From Cryptomeria japonica (Eukaryota; Streptophyta; Pinopsida; Cupressales; Cupressaceae): a DNA stretch of 64,000 nt. The stretch spans positions 609,882,677 through 609,946,676 of the forward strand of contig NC_081405.1 in the NCBI RefSeq assembly GCF_030272615.1, given 5' to 3'. The translations under genes and the position numbers were made by a program. Below the pieces are notes generated by a model. It ran no database searches. It saw only the letters and a program-made list of their open reading frames with translations, and was not told the DNA's origin. This document shows positions 37,390 through 49,605 of this stretch, piece after piece. How positions within the stretch are numbered: position 1 is the first letter of the stretch; the number at the start of each line of letters is the position of its first letter.

Positions 37390-39195
37390 TCACACCTATT
37401 ACTTCTGATACTGATTCAGAGGAAAACCAACCTCTAACATTTAGAAGGGTACAAAGAAAGAAAGTTGACCAACCTCCAACAGAGGAAAAGAAGGTGGAGC
37501 CAAGGAGGAAGCTTGTAAGAAAAGGCAGCAAAACCTACTACACCCCTCCCTCCGGCAAGGAAACCTATTCAAAAAAGGCAACCTTCTCCATCCACTCTGG
37601 CAACCCACAAAAAGAAGAGGAAAAGTTCAATTGATGAAGCAATTGAATCATGTAATGTTACCATCATCCCACCAATGACCTTTGTTGAATTGATTGATGA
37701 GATAACAAAGGATGGTATTTTGAAGAATGTATGTAATTTGTATGAAGCCTTAGAGGATAATGAGAAAAATCAAATTGAAGAGGCAATTTTGTTACATATA
37801 GATATATATAAGAAGGCTCTAGTAGAAATTTTGAAGGAAATTCCTTTATCTCTATATAATAAGCTAGATGCTAGAAGACTTGATGCAGTCAAGAGGGATA
37901 GAGAGATCAAGGAAGTAGAACTTTTGAATTTATGTGGTTCAATAAGTAATGAAGAAATGAAGAGGTGTATAGATGTTGCTAACATTACAGTTTTTAGTAG
38001 TAAACCCTGACAAATAAGTCTAATGATGGGTAGGCTTAATGAAGTTATAAATGAGACTAGTCTGGGTTGGTCCAAATTCTTCCAAAAGAATCTAGACTTT
38101 CTTACCTCCCATGAAGAATTTGTTAAGGTAACAACTTCCACGATTGTAGATAAATTGAAGGGGAAAGGTATTTTGGGAAGTTCTGAACAAATTTTGGATA
38201 TACTGGCAGAAACTATTTTTGAGCAAGGCAATGTATAGGGTACTGAGAATATTGTGGATAATACTCCATCGACAGTAATTGATACAACACCAAGTGATGA
38301 AGCCACCGGTGCAAAGGAGGTCAAGGTAAAGGAGACTATACAAGTAGTAGATATTGATTCCCCGATGAAGATTTTGGCAACTAACACTTTTCAAGTTGAG
38401 AAGAAATCAATAATAGAGATGAGTCCCACTTGATTAATGATGGTAGCTACTCAAAAGCTATTAAAGGAGGGATCTCCAAATACGGGAATAATAGAAAATC
38501 AATTATAGTTTTAGAAAAATTAATTCCTGGTTGTATGATTGAGAATGAAGAAAGCCCTTCCGGCAAGCTTAATACACTAACTAAGCATATATCTAACAAT
38601 TTTCAATCATTGCAGTAGATTTCAGACCAATAGGCACTTGGGAGATTTATTGTGGCTAAAAGATCTGCTTTTGATCAAATCATTGACACAAAGAAGAAGA
38701 AAATTGAAGATAAACTGATTCTTATTGAAATTTGTTTGAAACTGTGTACAAATATCTACAGGGTCTGTTGTAACATAGAAATTCTTACAACTAATGTAGA
38801 TAGTAGATTAAAGGAATTACATGATAAGGTAGCTAACATTGAAAATTATTTTGATGAATTGACCTCACTAACAACATCCATTGATGGTCAAATTTTGTCT
38901 TTGGAGAATCAAATTTTTGCTCTTGAAAAGGAGAGAGAAAAGATCTTTCGGAGAGAAAGGAGTCTTAGAGGATTGGTGAGTCCATGATTGGATTCACTCA
39001 GTATACATAAGAGAGAATGTTTGGATATGATTGCTAAGCCCACATCGGCAGAAGTCTCAGAGAAGGAAACACTTGCACACTTACTGGGTGGACTGGTATC
39101 CATATCTGAAAATTTTAAAACTGGTTGGGATACATATTTACAGTTGCTAGACAAGGCTTACCCAAAAATTTTGAAATTGGTCAAGCTCCAGTAGA
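37390..39195 (+). pseudogene. ORF2 of element B, second part (basic linker and C-terminal coiled coil)
   Basis: Resumes with SDTDSEENQPLTFRRVQRKK, parallel to SSDSEIPVEFKRVDRKRK in element C. Then a Lys/Arg-rich linker, a conserved block (VCNLYEALEDNEKNQIEEAI, later LYNKLDARRLDAV), GRLNEVINETSLGWSKFF, and a heptad-rich tail around 38740-38960 (VANIENYFDELTSLTTSIDG and LENQIFALEKEREKI). Stops and frameshifts split it. No recognised enzyme domain. Open frames on the opposite strand here (37770-38394, 38909-39154) are antisense shadows. Confidence 0.7.
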
Positions 39196-39430
39196 AAAAT
39201 CCGAATTTATTCATTCTTTTGTTCTAAACCAAATTCTTTCAATTGGTTCACCGATCTTTGGCATTGATGCCAAAGGGGGAATGTATATGTGTGAAAAATA
39301 TCAGAAAAATATTGGACAAAATAATATGGGAAGGATATCAGATAGAGTGTATTTCTTAGGGGGAACATGTGTCATATTTTAGTTCAACCGGTAGGGAATC
39401 CATTTTTCACATGAGTGTTGCCATCAATGC

Positions 39431-39443
39431 CAAAGGGGGAGAT
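39431..39443 (+). promoter_or_regulatory. Polypurine tract of element B
   Basis: CAAAGGGGGAGAT directly before the 3' LTR start TGTTGGCA, in the phrase atcaatgccaaagggggaga that also occurs in elements C and D. Confidence 0.8.
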
Positions 39444-40337
39444 TGTTGGCAATTGACACTCATTGGATTCATATGTTGTCATTGATGGCAACAAGATTCC
39501 ATAAAAGTTATATACCAACATTAGGCATTCACCGCTAGATACCGACATTGGAGTAATCAAGGTTGCCACTGACCCCGACATCAACACCATCATCCAACAC
39601 TTCAGGGAAGCTGACATCAAGGAAGTTTTATTTGTAAAATAATTTTATAATTATTGTATTGGGCTGAAATTGTATATCTTTTGTATTGTAAGAGGACATA
39701 AGGCATATTGTTTGTAAGGGTATATAGGTCAATTTGTTAGGTTATTATGATATGATAGAGATGAGATATGAAATGACTGCATATGATTATGGATATATGT
39801 GAAGGATATGTATGTAGATCATTTGTATGCAAATGTTATATCATGCAATGATCTGTAGATGTTTTGTAAGGAATTGTTGGAGAAAGAGGAGATACCGGTA
39901 GAAGGTTCAGGGTTTATGAATTGGTATAGAACAAAGCTTTAATCAAAACTCTTTTTGGCATTGTAGATGCATTTTTTGAGTTCACTAGTACTGTTTTATT
40001 TCAGCAGAAGCTTGTAGTTAGTGAGACTCTTTTGTGTTGAGCAGTGTTCCTTCCTTCATGTGCAGGCCCCATGATATGTAATATCTTTCATATGGCTAGT
40101 GAATTGATATTGTGGGTCACAAATCCCACCGTGGTTTTTCCTCTTTGAGGTTTTCCACATATAAATTCATCATGTTATGGTGTTCATTCATGTGGCTGGT
40201 TTATTTGGTTCATGTTATATGTTTCTTTATTTACTAGTTTATATGTGTATGTTATAAAAGGTTAAAATCTTGTGTTACTGGTAGAACATTGATTCAACCC
40301 CCCCTCTGAGCATTCTTGGTTTCATTGTATTCCAACA
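39444..40337 (+). repeat. 3' LTR of element B
   Basis: 894 bp, TGTTGGCAATTGACAC to TTCCAACA. Pairs with 26280-27199. The shared LTR hairpin block is at 40124-40163. Confidence 0.9.
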
Positions 40338-42284
40338 ACTTCTCCACTTCAATAAGAAGACCAAAGAGATGATCTATCCTTTCTTCAACTAATTCCTTCA
40401 ACTTCAAGAAATTATTCACAACATCTTCTTTTTGCCTTTAATAAAAGATAAGGTCTGACTGCAAATAATAATTCATCTTCAAGTTCTCTGATATCCATCT
40501 ATATCACTGAAAATGTCAAACAATTTGGCCATGGAATTCAACTCAGATTCAAAGGAATCAGTCTTAGTTTTAAAATTTTCAATAGCCACAGGCCATCAAA
40601 GACAATACTTGTATACTCTACCCACTTCTACAACAAAATTTCTCATATCCTTAATAATTTCTAATAATCTTTTTTGAGCATAGGCACACTTCCTTTCCAT
40701 ATCATCTTGAACTTCAATTTTTGTAACATAAGCCATAAGAGGTTGCTTCATGCAATCTTCAAGCAATTCACACAAAACATTCAACAAGATGTCTGTAAGG
40801 TTATTTAGAGAAATACTTTTCCAAATCAAGAAATTAATAAGAACCACCTTAATCATATCCAGATCAAAAGAGGGTTGCTCTAGCCATGAATCACAAATTT
40901 TCTTCATTCCATCAGGTTTATCAAGCATACTCAAAATATTTTTATCACAACATGGGGAATCTTTACTTGTACTGCCTTCTTTCTTCTCAACTAAGACTAC
41001 CTTTCCCTTAGCCACTATGGACGGTTTTAGATCATCAAGGGAAATAATCTCCTTTTCTTCTTGACCTTTCTTTTTCTTCATCTATTATAGAGAAGACATA
41101 ACAACTCTCCATTTTGAACTCTTATGTTAGATGAGGGACTCTCCTCAAGAGCACTGAAAATGGTAGGAGCTAGACCAGAATGTAACATCTTCTAAAGGTT
41201 GATGAAATGACTCTTTCATGTTTGGCCTTATTTGAAAAACAACCTAGATATTTGTAAATTTTCTTTTCAATAGAGATATTTTATTTCCATACTACATTCC
41301 CCTTCAAATGTAAATTTCTTGTGAAGTGAAACATCAAACACATAACTAAAGAACCAAACCAAAATGTATATCCCTATTCTTTTATTATAGTAATATTTTT
41401 TGCTAATTGTGTTTGCAATAACTCACACAAATCAAAGTCTTTTCCTTCTTTCACCATTTGATGAGCAATATACGCTGCAATTTCCAAAGTTTATCCTTCT
41501 CTATTTCTGAAATAAATTTTGTAATAAATTCCATATACAACATACCTCACAATAGGGTCAATGATAGTATGATTTATTAATGACTATTGATCACCTATGA
41601 TGCTAGTTAGGGTTTCAACTTCTTTGTTCTTAAAAGAGGATTTCACTAGAATGGGTTCATTATCACATAGACCAGAAACATTTAGAATTTCTTCCTTTGA
41701 AATTTTATAATGCTTATCCAACACCATATGACCATCCTCAATGCAATTCAAAAGACATTTGATCATATCCTCATTTGCAAACCACAAAAAAATTCTCCAA
41801 ACATCCAAACCCTTATGCCCTAAATCAGTAATTTTTTGAAAATTAACAACTAACAAAGAACAAACAAATTTATAATTTTCTCATGATTGTATTCATCTAA
41901 TTCCACATTTTCAATTTTTTGAATAATCTTACTGCTAGATTCTTTTGCAAGCGATTTCCTAGAATCCATAGAGAAAAGATGTGAAAATACATTTTGGAAA
42001 TATTTTCTCAAAAATTCCTTCTACTCTTTAACTATTGTTCTCTTCAAACTACTCAATGCATGATGCAAAAATGATTTTAAAAAAATGGATATTTAACTTA
42101 TTCGATGTACCTAGAGTTTTGCTTTCCAAAATTGTTTTTGTCATAGTGATGTCAACTAAACTTTTTACTTCTACATAAGCAATCCACTAGTGCATATAAT
42201 TACAACACTACCAACAACACTAGCCACCACATGCATATTTTCCATGAAAGGAGGAAAATTAGATTTTTCTTTGAAGCTCCCCAT
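40338..42284 (-). pseudogene. ORF2 relic of element A
   Basis: Starts at ATG 42284 with MGSFKEKSNFPPFMEN, similar in form to the ORF2 start of element B. Further along, 41584-41856 contains DMIKCLLNCIEDGHMVLDK and KISKEEILNVSGLC, matching the block that precedes and includes ITKEAI or ITLEAIHVIT in the other elements. 40596-41081 holds an acidic, Lys-rich and partly helical segment (KKKKGQEEKEIISLDDLKP). Heavily broken. It ends at the insertion of element B. Function unknown. Confidence 0.6.
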
Positions 42285-42367
42285 AAGTCACAGCTACCAG
42301 ATTAATTTTTGGAGGAAGAAGCATCAACACCGAACTTGGGTTCAATAAACTCAATCGCTTCTTTCTT

Positions 42368-43367
42368 TCACCATAACATAGTATTCTTCTTCTTAATATC
42401 ATTTGATTTCACTAGAGTATTCACATTCTTGCATTTGTTAGTAAAATATACATACTTGTTGTTGTTGTAACACTTGATATTCTTTTGTCTTGAATTCATC
42501 GAATTTGTTCTAGATCTACACTGATTAGTGCTATGACCAAATTTATAGAATAGGTAACAATAACCTTGAAAGGGATTATTCATAAATGATCCATTTACTC
42601 CATTCACAAATGGTCTATAACTTATATTAATGACCTGATTACCACAACTGTTGGCCTTGTGTTAAAAAATTCTACAATTAAATCATTGAATATTTTTATT
42701 TACATTGTGCCTACAATCTATAGCTTTATGTCCAAAATAATTGCACTGATAATAATAGCCATTGAAAGATGAGTACCTTTGAGAAATAGTTTTTTGAACC
42801 AGAGGCCTATTTATAGCAAGTTTTGGATTCGAGACTCCGTTCAAATCTTTAGATTTTATCTCAACTTCCACCTTATCATTTTCTTTTTTTTGGTTATTCT
42901 ATTTTGAACATTCACCAGAAAAGCCTAATCCTTCCTTGTCCTCATTATTTTTTTACATGGTTAGTAATTTATCCAATAATCTACTGCTTTCCCTGACTTT
43001 TACTTCTAACTTTAGTTTCAGTAAATTTTTGTTTCAATTTCCCACATGCTTTTGTCTTCTAACTAATTGTATCCTTCTGGCATTCCTCTACTTTCTTGCT
43101 TTCTTCAATCTGTAACTTCAAGTTCACAATGGTTTTATGCGCTTTCTTTAATTCCTTGTTAACTTTTTGATGCCTTGCTTTGAAGTTCTAGATCTGATCT
43201 CTTAGTTCCTTAACACATTCATTTGCTACCTTAACTTTTTCTTTCAAGTCTTCATTTTCATATTCTATATTTTCAAGATCTTCAAGAGCTATCTTCAATT
43301 ATTCATCCAAATAATATCCTCCATCCATATCCTATCCACTGTTCATGTCAAGATCTCCCTCAATCAT
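42368..43367 (-). pseudogene. Gag-like ORF1 of element A (coiled coil plus four damaged zinc knuckles)
   Basis: From ATG 43367 (MIEGDLDMNSG) a coiled-coil part (ALEDLENIEYENEDLKEKVK, KELKKAHKTIVNLKLQIEE) leads to four knuckle-like motifs: YYQCNYFGHKAIDC, FNCRIF-stop-HKANSC, CYLFYKFGHSTNQC and CYNNNKYVYFTNKC. Each has lost at least one ligand. Several in-frame stops. Order and spacing match the gag relics of elements B, C and D. Confidence 0.7.
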
Positions 43368-43414
43368 TTAAGCTAGCAATAAGGGACTAGGCACTAGTAC
43401 CAAATTTTTAACAC

Positions 43415-44671
43415 ACCAAAATACTCAGAGCGGGGGTGAATAAGTATTCCCAATTACAAAATTCTCTAATAAATTGAAACTTAACTTGATCTTAGATATC
43501 CTTATCATGAAATAAAATATGCAATATAAGTGAAATGCACAACATACACAACCATAAGAGATAGCCCAAATTTTTATACATGGAAAACCCATGGAGAGGA
43601 TTAACTCATAAGATAATATAAGTATTTATATGGGATTACAAAAGGAAAACTATTGGAGGGCTCACTTTGTAGATTACAATGGCCCACTACTAGAAAGGCT
43701 CACTACGAAGAAGAAAAGTAATGAATTTAGAAAAAATACATCTACATATGCATGGGATCAGATCTTGTTAAGCTCAAAAAGCACAATAACAACCTGTAGT
43801 AGATTTGGTAAAGAAAATTTGCAATATTGTCACAATAAATTTGTGCTCGTTCTTTACTCATACAACATCCACTTTCTCACCTTTTCTCTTATCACCTTAC
43901 CCTTCACTTCATTTTCATTCATCTCATCTCTATCATTTTTTATCAAACATAATGTAACTATGTATATATGTGTGTATCCATAAAAAAATACATCACGTTG
44001 GCCTAAATAACATTTTCCCAAATGATTCTTCAATAGTTAGATCACATGCTACAACCATAAGAGAAAAATAGCAACACAATCATTCAAGGTCATCCTGACT
44101 TGGAATGAGCATATCCTCAAATTTCCACAATAACATACTACTAGAGCACAAATATCATGAGCCATATAAACATTATGAGATTAAAGACATGAATAAAAAG
44201 CCAAAAAAAGATTAGCATTAGATATTAGAAGACCAAAAGAAGCTAGAGCATATAGAGTATCCAAATACTACATAACTGAATATATTTATGGACCACCAAA
44301 ATGTGAACACAATGATCTCAAGCAATGAAAATAACCATATCAAAATTGCACTACCATATCTACATCAAGACATAAATGTGAAGGACTACATGCCTAAAAT
44401 AAGTCACTGAATACTGTCAAACTACATAAACAAAGAGAGCATGAGATCAATTGCCACAACCAACACCAAATCTCTCATATCATGATAAACATATCCACAT
44501 ACTAACAATACATATTTCTGGAGAAATAAACATATCTACAATACATTAGTAATAGATGGGATCTGCCATCTACATCATGCATACCTATGTTTCAATATTC
44601 TATACCATATTCAGACTAGTCCAGATCACCAGGTTTGACATCAATGACAAATAATACATGTATTCCTATCA
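43415..44671 (-). repeat. 5' LTR of element A
   Basis: On the minus strand it starts TGATAGGAATA at 44671 and ends about GTTAAAAA near 43415, followed by TTTGGTACTAGTGCC (43393-43408), a degenerate PBS. Pairs with 24567-25894. Confidence 0.78.
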
Positions 44672-45461
44672 CCATTATCATGTCACATCCCTTAGTTAGA
44701 TCTCAACCTCTTGTCTCCTCCTATAAATATATTGGTTGTGGTATACCATGTTAGATTTGTGTGAATATAATCATTCATTTCAAACTTGATGATCTAGTTA
44801 GGATCAGATGTATGTGATGTTGAGCAACAATGGAAGATAGGTACGCATGATCCACTGGAGTTATTTCTAAATGATCCTCCTCTCTTAAATATTCTTTTTT
44901 GTTTATGTTCTAGTATTAGTTGTATTAGTTGTATTGCTAAATGATTATATTTCATCATGATTTATGTTCTAGAATCTATGGCATCTATATCTTGAACTTA
45001 GAAGTTGTTGTGCTTGGAATTTGTGCTTATGGATCTGTATTTATTGGCCTAGTAGACCATTTTCCTTTTTTGATGATTATATTTCATCATGATTTATGTT
45101 CTAGAATCTATGGCATCTATATCTTGAACTTAGAAGTTGTTGTGCTTGGAATTTGTGCTTATGGATCTGTAATTGAGGCATGTAATTGAATCTTGTAGAA
45201 GATCAATGAAGGCTGACTTGGTTACTATAAGTTTGGTCGAGGCATATTTTGGATAACATGCTAATCTAAGAAATGCATATTGTGTAAATCATTTTTTCTT
45301 GGTTGACATAGTACCTTAGTGTATGGTCTTGTCAGTATACATAGATTTATATATAGAGTATGTGTGTGGAATAGTAGAGTATGCATGTGTGTTATGTGGA
45401 CAAGTAAAAAGTGTGTGAGTGACAAAGTTGTTGACATAATAGTAGATGTATTAAGAGAGAA
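44672..45461. other. Flank between two LTRs; possible LTR start at 44681; no gene
   Basis: TGTCACATCCC at 44681 followed by a TATA-like CTATAAATAT at about 44721 could be the start of another LTR, but no end or second copy was found. Contains the tandem duplication at 44941-45171. The 82-codon frame at 44941-45189 is a by-product of that duplication. Confidence 0.35.
44941..45171. repeat. Tandem duplication, two identical 99-bp copies, period 132 bp
   Basis: 44941-45039 and 45073-45171 both start atgattatatttcatc and end ggatctgta with no difference that I can see; a 33-bp spacer separates them. Confidence 0.92.
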
Positions 45462-45466
45462 GTATA

Positions 45467-47039
45467 TGAAAACTCAATGATGAACCACTAGTACCAAACC
45501 GTTACTGAGAGGGGGGGTTGAATCAGTACACACACAAATACAATCCAAAACCAGTTTGATAGCAAACACTCACAATGACTGATAAACAGAGATACCGGTT
45601 AAACAAAGTGCAACTGGTAACATCTAGTATAGCTAAGTCAGTCATGAACCGGTCACTCACTAAGCTTTTCTCTTAGCTCAATACCACATTATCATAATAT
45701 TCACATGCATGAACTAGTAGACTTAACCATCAAATCTTCACAACAGTGAGTTCAATATGTTTTATAGATAGGCATAAAACATAGAACCTTCATGTGCATA
45801 ACAGATAAAACAAAGCATCACAAGACAAACGCATTTCACATGACACACATATTTTTCACGTGGAAACCCATTTGGGAAAAACCACGGTGGGGATGAATAC
45901 CCACAAGCTACTTTTTGAACTTTTTAGAAGTCTACTCTGTTAGGAGCCTTGTCCGGTTAAGAACATTACAATAGGTTCTGGTAGGAACCGATCCTGTTAG
46001 GGATCACTCGGTTAAGGGATACCCAGTTAAGGGTTAAACCCAGTAGGGTCACCTTGTTAGAGGATTTTAAGAACTCAATAGCTGAAAGAATCTCCTAAGC
46101 TTCTCTAGCTTCTCAGAACTCATTAGCTTTGAGTTACCTAGTTAAGGGATTTACAGCAAGCCCATTAAGACCACCCAATTCAAGGGATTTTGAATCAAGC
46201 CAGTTAAGGCTACCCTGTTAGGGGATTTTACAATTGTTGAAGTGGTTAGAGATCAACAGGTATTATAATGATCTATTAACAACACTTAATACTAATATAG
46301 ATCCGTTTAGGCTCCTCTTTTCCTTCTGCACATTCACTTTGCAGGTATCTCTTCTCTCCTATGGTTTGGCAAGAATCTCGTATCACTTTCATTGGATACA
46401 CACTCACAACTTTTTCCAACAACTTCAGACAGAAACCTAACATCGACCTTATAGAAAACATACAGGTCGGTAGCAAAAACCTTAAACCCTAAACCTGTTA
46501 GGTTGAGCAATTCAAACGGTTCGATCCTGAATGTTGAAACATACTTGCATTAAATACACTAGTCTTGAGTCGATCTCAAGACATTCTCCATCATCCATTA
46601 TCCACCATTTTAATGGCGGCTGATAACCCATCACGCGTTATCACTATTTGACAGACTTCACACATTCCCGACGTAGATAATAATAGTCTTCTTTATACAA
46701 GATCCTTCACGCGCACAGAGCTTACATGGCAACATGATTTGTCCTCCATCATACTGCTAACTCATCACACAAAGATCAATGATTGAGTCACACAGACTTG
46801 AGATACTCCAACGGGAAACCCCAAAGTGGAAGCTTCCTTACCAACTGGTAGTCATACAGTGCTTCCATGTGCCGGTTCCCATAACTGCATACTGATTCAC
46901 TTTGAACAAATGTGCTACTTCACTTTGGCATACACCAGTTCACACTATGTCTCATATTGACATCAATGACAACATACAATATCATTATGTCTTCATGCCA
47001 GTTTACATAAGGCTCATGCCAGTTCACATAATGCCAACA
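45467..47039 (-). repeat. Solo LTR (element E) with a perfect 5-bp target duplication
   Basis: On the minus strand it starts TGTTGGCATTATG at 47039 and ends GAGTTTTCA at 45467; 1573 bp. GTATA flanks both sides (45462-45466 and 47040-47044). The LTR start resembles element C (TGTTGGCATTATA). The shared hairpin block is at about 45856-45893. Frames at 46234-46476 are not genes. Confidence 0.92.
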
Positions 47040-47289
47040 GTATATAGTGTGAGTAGTGGAATATGATATATGATAAAAGGTGTTTATGAAAAAGAGTTAT
47101 AGTGGAGATAGTATTGTATTAATCCTTTTCCAAATTAGCTACAAGTAGTTGGATTCGAAGAGTGCAATCATAGTGCTGCAGTAATCCCTTACCGGATCTA
47201 TTGTAGGAAGTTGTGGACAATTTTGGAGAGATCCCTTATTGGAATAGTTGTGAGATGAAATGAGTTGTAATCTCATCAAACCTTAGTTA

Positions 47290-48240
47290 TTTGAAAGTTT
47301 ATTCTACCACCTCATCATGTTGTGACTCATCAACACCCATTAGGTTAATTTGTTTCTACACCTCAAATTCTTTCATTTTTATTTTGATCCAAAAATATTT
47401 GAATTTGGGAGTGTTGATGAATTCATCCTCTTTAATGAATGTTAATGAAAGTGCCACCCTCTCATCTTTGTTGGTTCTCCATCCTCCTCAAAATAGGCTT
47501 CATAGCTATTTACTTTTTCTTCATATCTTAATGGAGACATGTGTGGTTGCTCCACCCCTTCATCACCCTTCAAGGATTTCAATGCACTAATAGCTTCATC
47601 AGTGTCACATTCTCCTTCTATTTTATCATATGGCACTAATGACACATGATCATCCCTCTTTTTCTTCTTTGATGTAGGTAGGTTAGGTGAGGATAATTTT
47701 ACTAACACAGGATCTATTGCTTCATGAATTACAACCCCTTAGGTTTTTCTTACTAGAAGTTTGGTCTTTTTAGGTGGGGATTCATCAGCTGTTGATTTTT
47801 TGTACAATTTCTCAAAATTAGTTATGCACATCAATTCTTTTTAATATATTTGGTTCTTCAACAAAAAATACAAGGAAGTCTGGGTCCCCTTTTCTTTTAT
47901 CTTCCTCTATCCAGATCAAAACATTCCACTTCATTTTCCTTTGAACAATTTCATGAAACATCACACAGTTCTTGATTAAATCTTCATCTAGGAGCATCTC
48001 CTAAGTTACATCTCTACTAATTTGATTGATGTGACCATATGGATCATAGATTCTATCTTGACTAGGCTTCAAGGAGTAATTTATTTTTATATATCCCTGC
48101 ATATTTTCAAGGACATTACATCCAATGAAGAACCTTGCACATTTAGTTACATGAGGCAAGAATGTCCCCTTTTTTCTTTTGTCTATGATATCCTTTTCAA
48201 ACCACGTCATTTGTCACATCAATTATTGAAACACAATTCT
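47290..48240 (-). pseudogene. Unidentified coding relic
   Basis: Minus-strand protein-like text with stops: TKCARFFIGCNVLENMQGY and SLKPSQDRIYDPYGHINQI (48001-48210), then EMLLDEDLIKNCVMFHEIVQ and WNVLIWIEEDKRKGDPDFLV further downstream, and a Lys/Glu-rich part at 47442-47708. I do not recognise the family. Probably another retroelement internal region, next to solo LTR E but with no proven link to it. Confidence 0.35.
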
Positions 48241-48781
48241 ATCTAATACAAATATAGGTAACAAATGGGGAGCCTAAGCGCATCCTATACTCTGATCAAA
48301 GTGTAATCCACAATATAAAATTAATTTTATATAGGAGCATCCCTAGTTCATGGAAATCTTGCATCAACCAAAAATAATTTTATTTCAATTTATTTCCTAT
48401 TCAGTTTGGTTTGCAGTTTTAGCATTTCATTTTGCGTTTTGTTGCACTTTCTCACTGGACCTTGTGGATCTATATTTTATTGAAGGATATGTTCATCTAC
48501 CCTATCCTAGGTCCACAGGTCATTTGCACCTTTTTCTGACAAGTTATCACTTTCAGAATTGATAGTTTTCTAACCTATGCATCGTAACCATTTAGACCTA
48601 TTTGCTAATGAAAAATCTTATGGATCATTTTTGTAGCTTGTGGAGCCTAATTGTCTATTCTCTGATGTTCCTTGGTTCATGGATGGCCTTCTCCTGGGTC
48701 CGCACTTCATTCTATGTTGTTTCTAGAGGATTCCTTATCATGGAAGTAGACTTAGTTGTTTTACATGTTTAATCTTCTTCA
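48241..48781. other. No gene seen
   Basis: T-rich sequence with no domain, LTR end or repeat recognised. Confidence 0.4.
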
Positions 48782-49594
48782 TGTTAGGATTAATGATAGT
48801 CCCAAAGATACTAAGAGGGGGGGGAGTGAATCAGTATCTAAGCAGTTTGTATAATATTTAAGCTTATTAAGTATTTTGCATTCCAAAATAGTGTACCGGT
48901 AAATAAGAATTAATGCAGTAAACAAGAAGAATAAACACAACATAGAAAACACATGATAACACAAGATGTTTAATGAGGAAACCCGGTGTGGGAAAAACCT
49001 TGGTGGGATTTGTGACCCACAATATTCACTCACTAGCCAATATGAATAAATATTACTTACAATGAGGGGCCTGCACATGTAGGAAGGCCAACTGCCTAGA
49101 GCTCACTGCTCAATCTACAAAATAGAAGTCTCACTGACTTACAAAATGGATTATGAAAATACAATACAATGTACTGCTTTAAATCAGTATCAACTATGCC
49201 AGGTTCAGTACCGGTTTAAGCTCATACTATAACTATAAACCTTATACAAAATCTATCCTATGCATTCACATATATATCATCTTTTATTCCATCCACTAAC
49301 CTTATTCTCTATCATCTCAGATGATTTACAAGATCTCATACATATATATGAGTCTATTACAATATGCCATGTCGACTTTACAAAAATATATTTACAGTTA
49401 AATACAATAAACAAAAGTTTATTCTTGTCGGCTGGAGTGTCGATATGCATTGTTGTCGATGTCAGTGAAGAGTCTCCTAGTGTTGGTGCATGTCGGTGGT
49501 TTAATAGATGAATGTCGGGTGAAGGCCTGAAGGTTCCTAGTAGGTTGCCATCAATTAAAAAATCATCATTTCTCACTAGTGTATAATGCCAACA
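48782..49594 (-). repeat. 3' LTR of element C
   Basis: On the minus strand it starts TGTTGGCATTATACAC at 49594 and ends TCCTAACA at 48782; 813 bp. Its low-coordinate half matches 63578-64000 closely (for example atgatagtcccaaagatact). The shared hairpin block is at about 48975-49010. Confidence 0.9.
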
Positions 49595-49605
49595 ATCTCC
49601 CCCTT
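49595..49605 (-). promoter_or_regulatory. Polypurine tract of element C
   Basis: AAAGGGGGAGAT region on the minus strand, directly before the 3' LTR, in the phrase atcaatgccaaagggggaga. Confidence 0.8.

Larger units (their letters stand above)
26280..40337 (+). mobile_element. Element B: pol-less LTR retrotransposon inserted in element A
   Basis: LTRs 26280-27199 and 39444-40337, flanked by ACCTC (26275-26279) and ACTTC (40338-40342), a 5-bp duplication with one difference. Internal order: coiled-coil/four-knuckle gag (27273 to about 28300), ORF2 first part (28767 to about 30095), a foreign Tat-lineage Gypsy fragment (about 30100-37385), ORF2 second part (about 37390-39195) and a PPT (39431-39443). 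Without the Tat fragment B is about 6.8 kb with no pol. Both halves of B have the same order as the corresponding halves of element C, which supports treating the Gypsy piece as an insertion. Confidence 0.85.
24567..44671 (-). mobile_element. Element A: pol-less LTR retrotransposon (outer element of nest 1)
   Basis: Minus-strand element with LTRs at 24567-25894 (3') and about 43415-44671 (5'), a degenerate PBS next to the 5' LTR, a four-knuckle gag relic (42368-43367), an ORF2 relic (40338-42284) and a PPT at 25895-25906. It is split by element B at 26280-40337. No RT, integrase or protease is seen in its own sequence. Target duplication not established: ctatt on the left and ccatt on the right would need a slightly different LTR end and one mismatch. 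Confidence 0.75.

Noticed and set aside
24562-44676. A target duplication for element A
   Set aside because: The directly adjacent bases (ttttt and ccatt) do not match. The near match ctatt/ccatt requires moving the LTR end off its CA.
45484-45497. A PBS next to the solo LTR E (TTTGGTACTAGTG on the minus strand)
   Set aside because: It lies inside the LTR as defined by the GTATA duplication, and the parallel end of element C LTR has similar wording before its true PBS.
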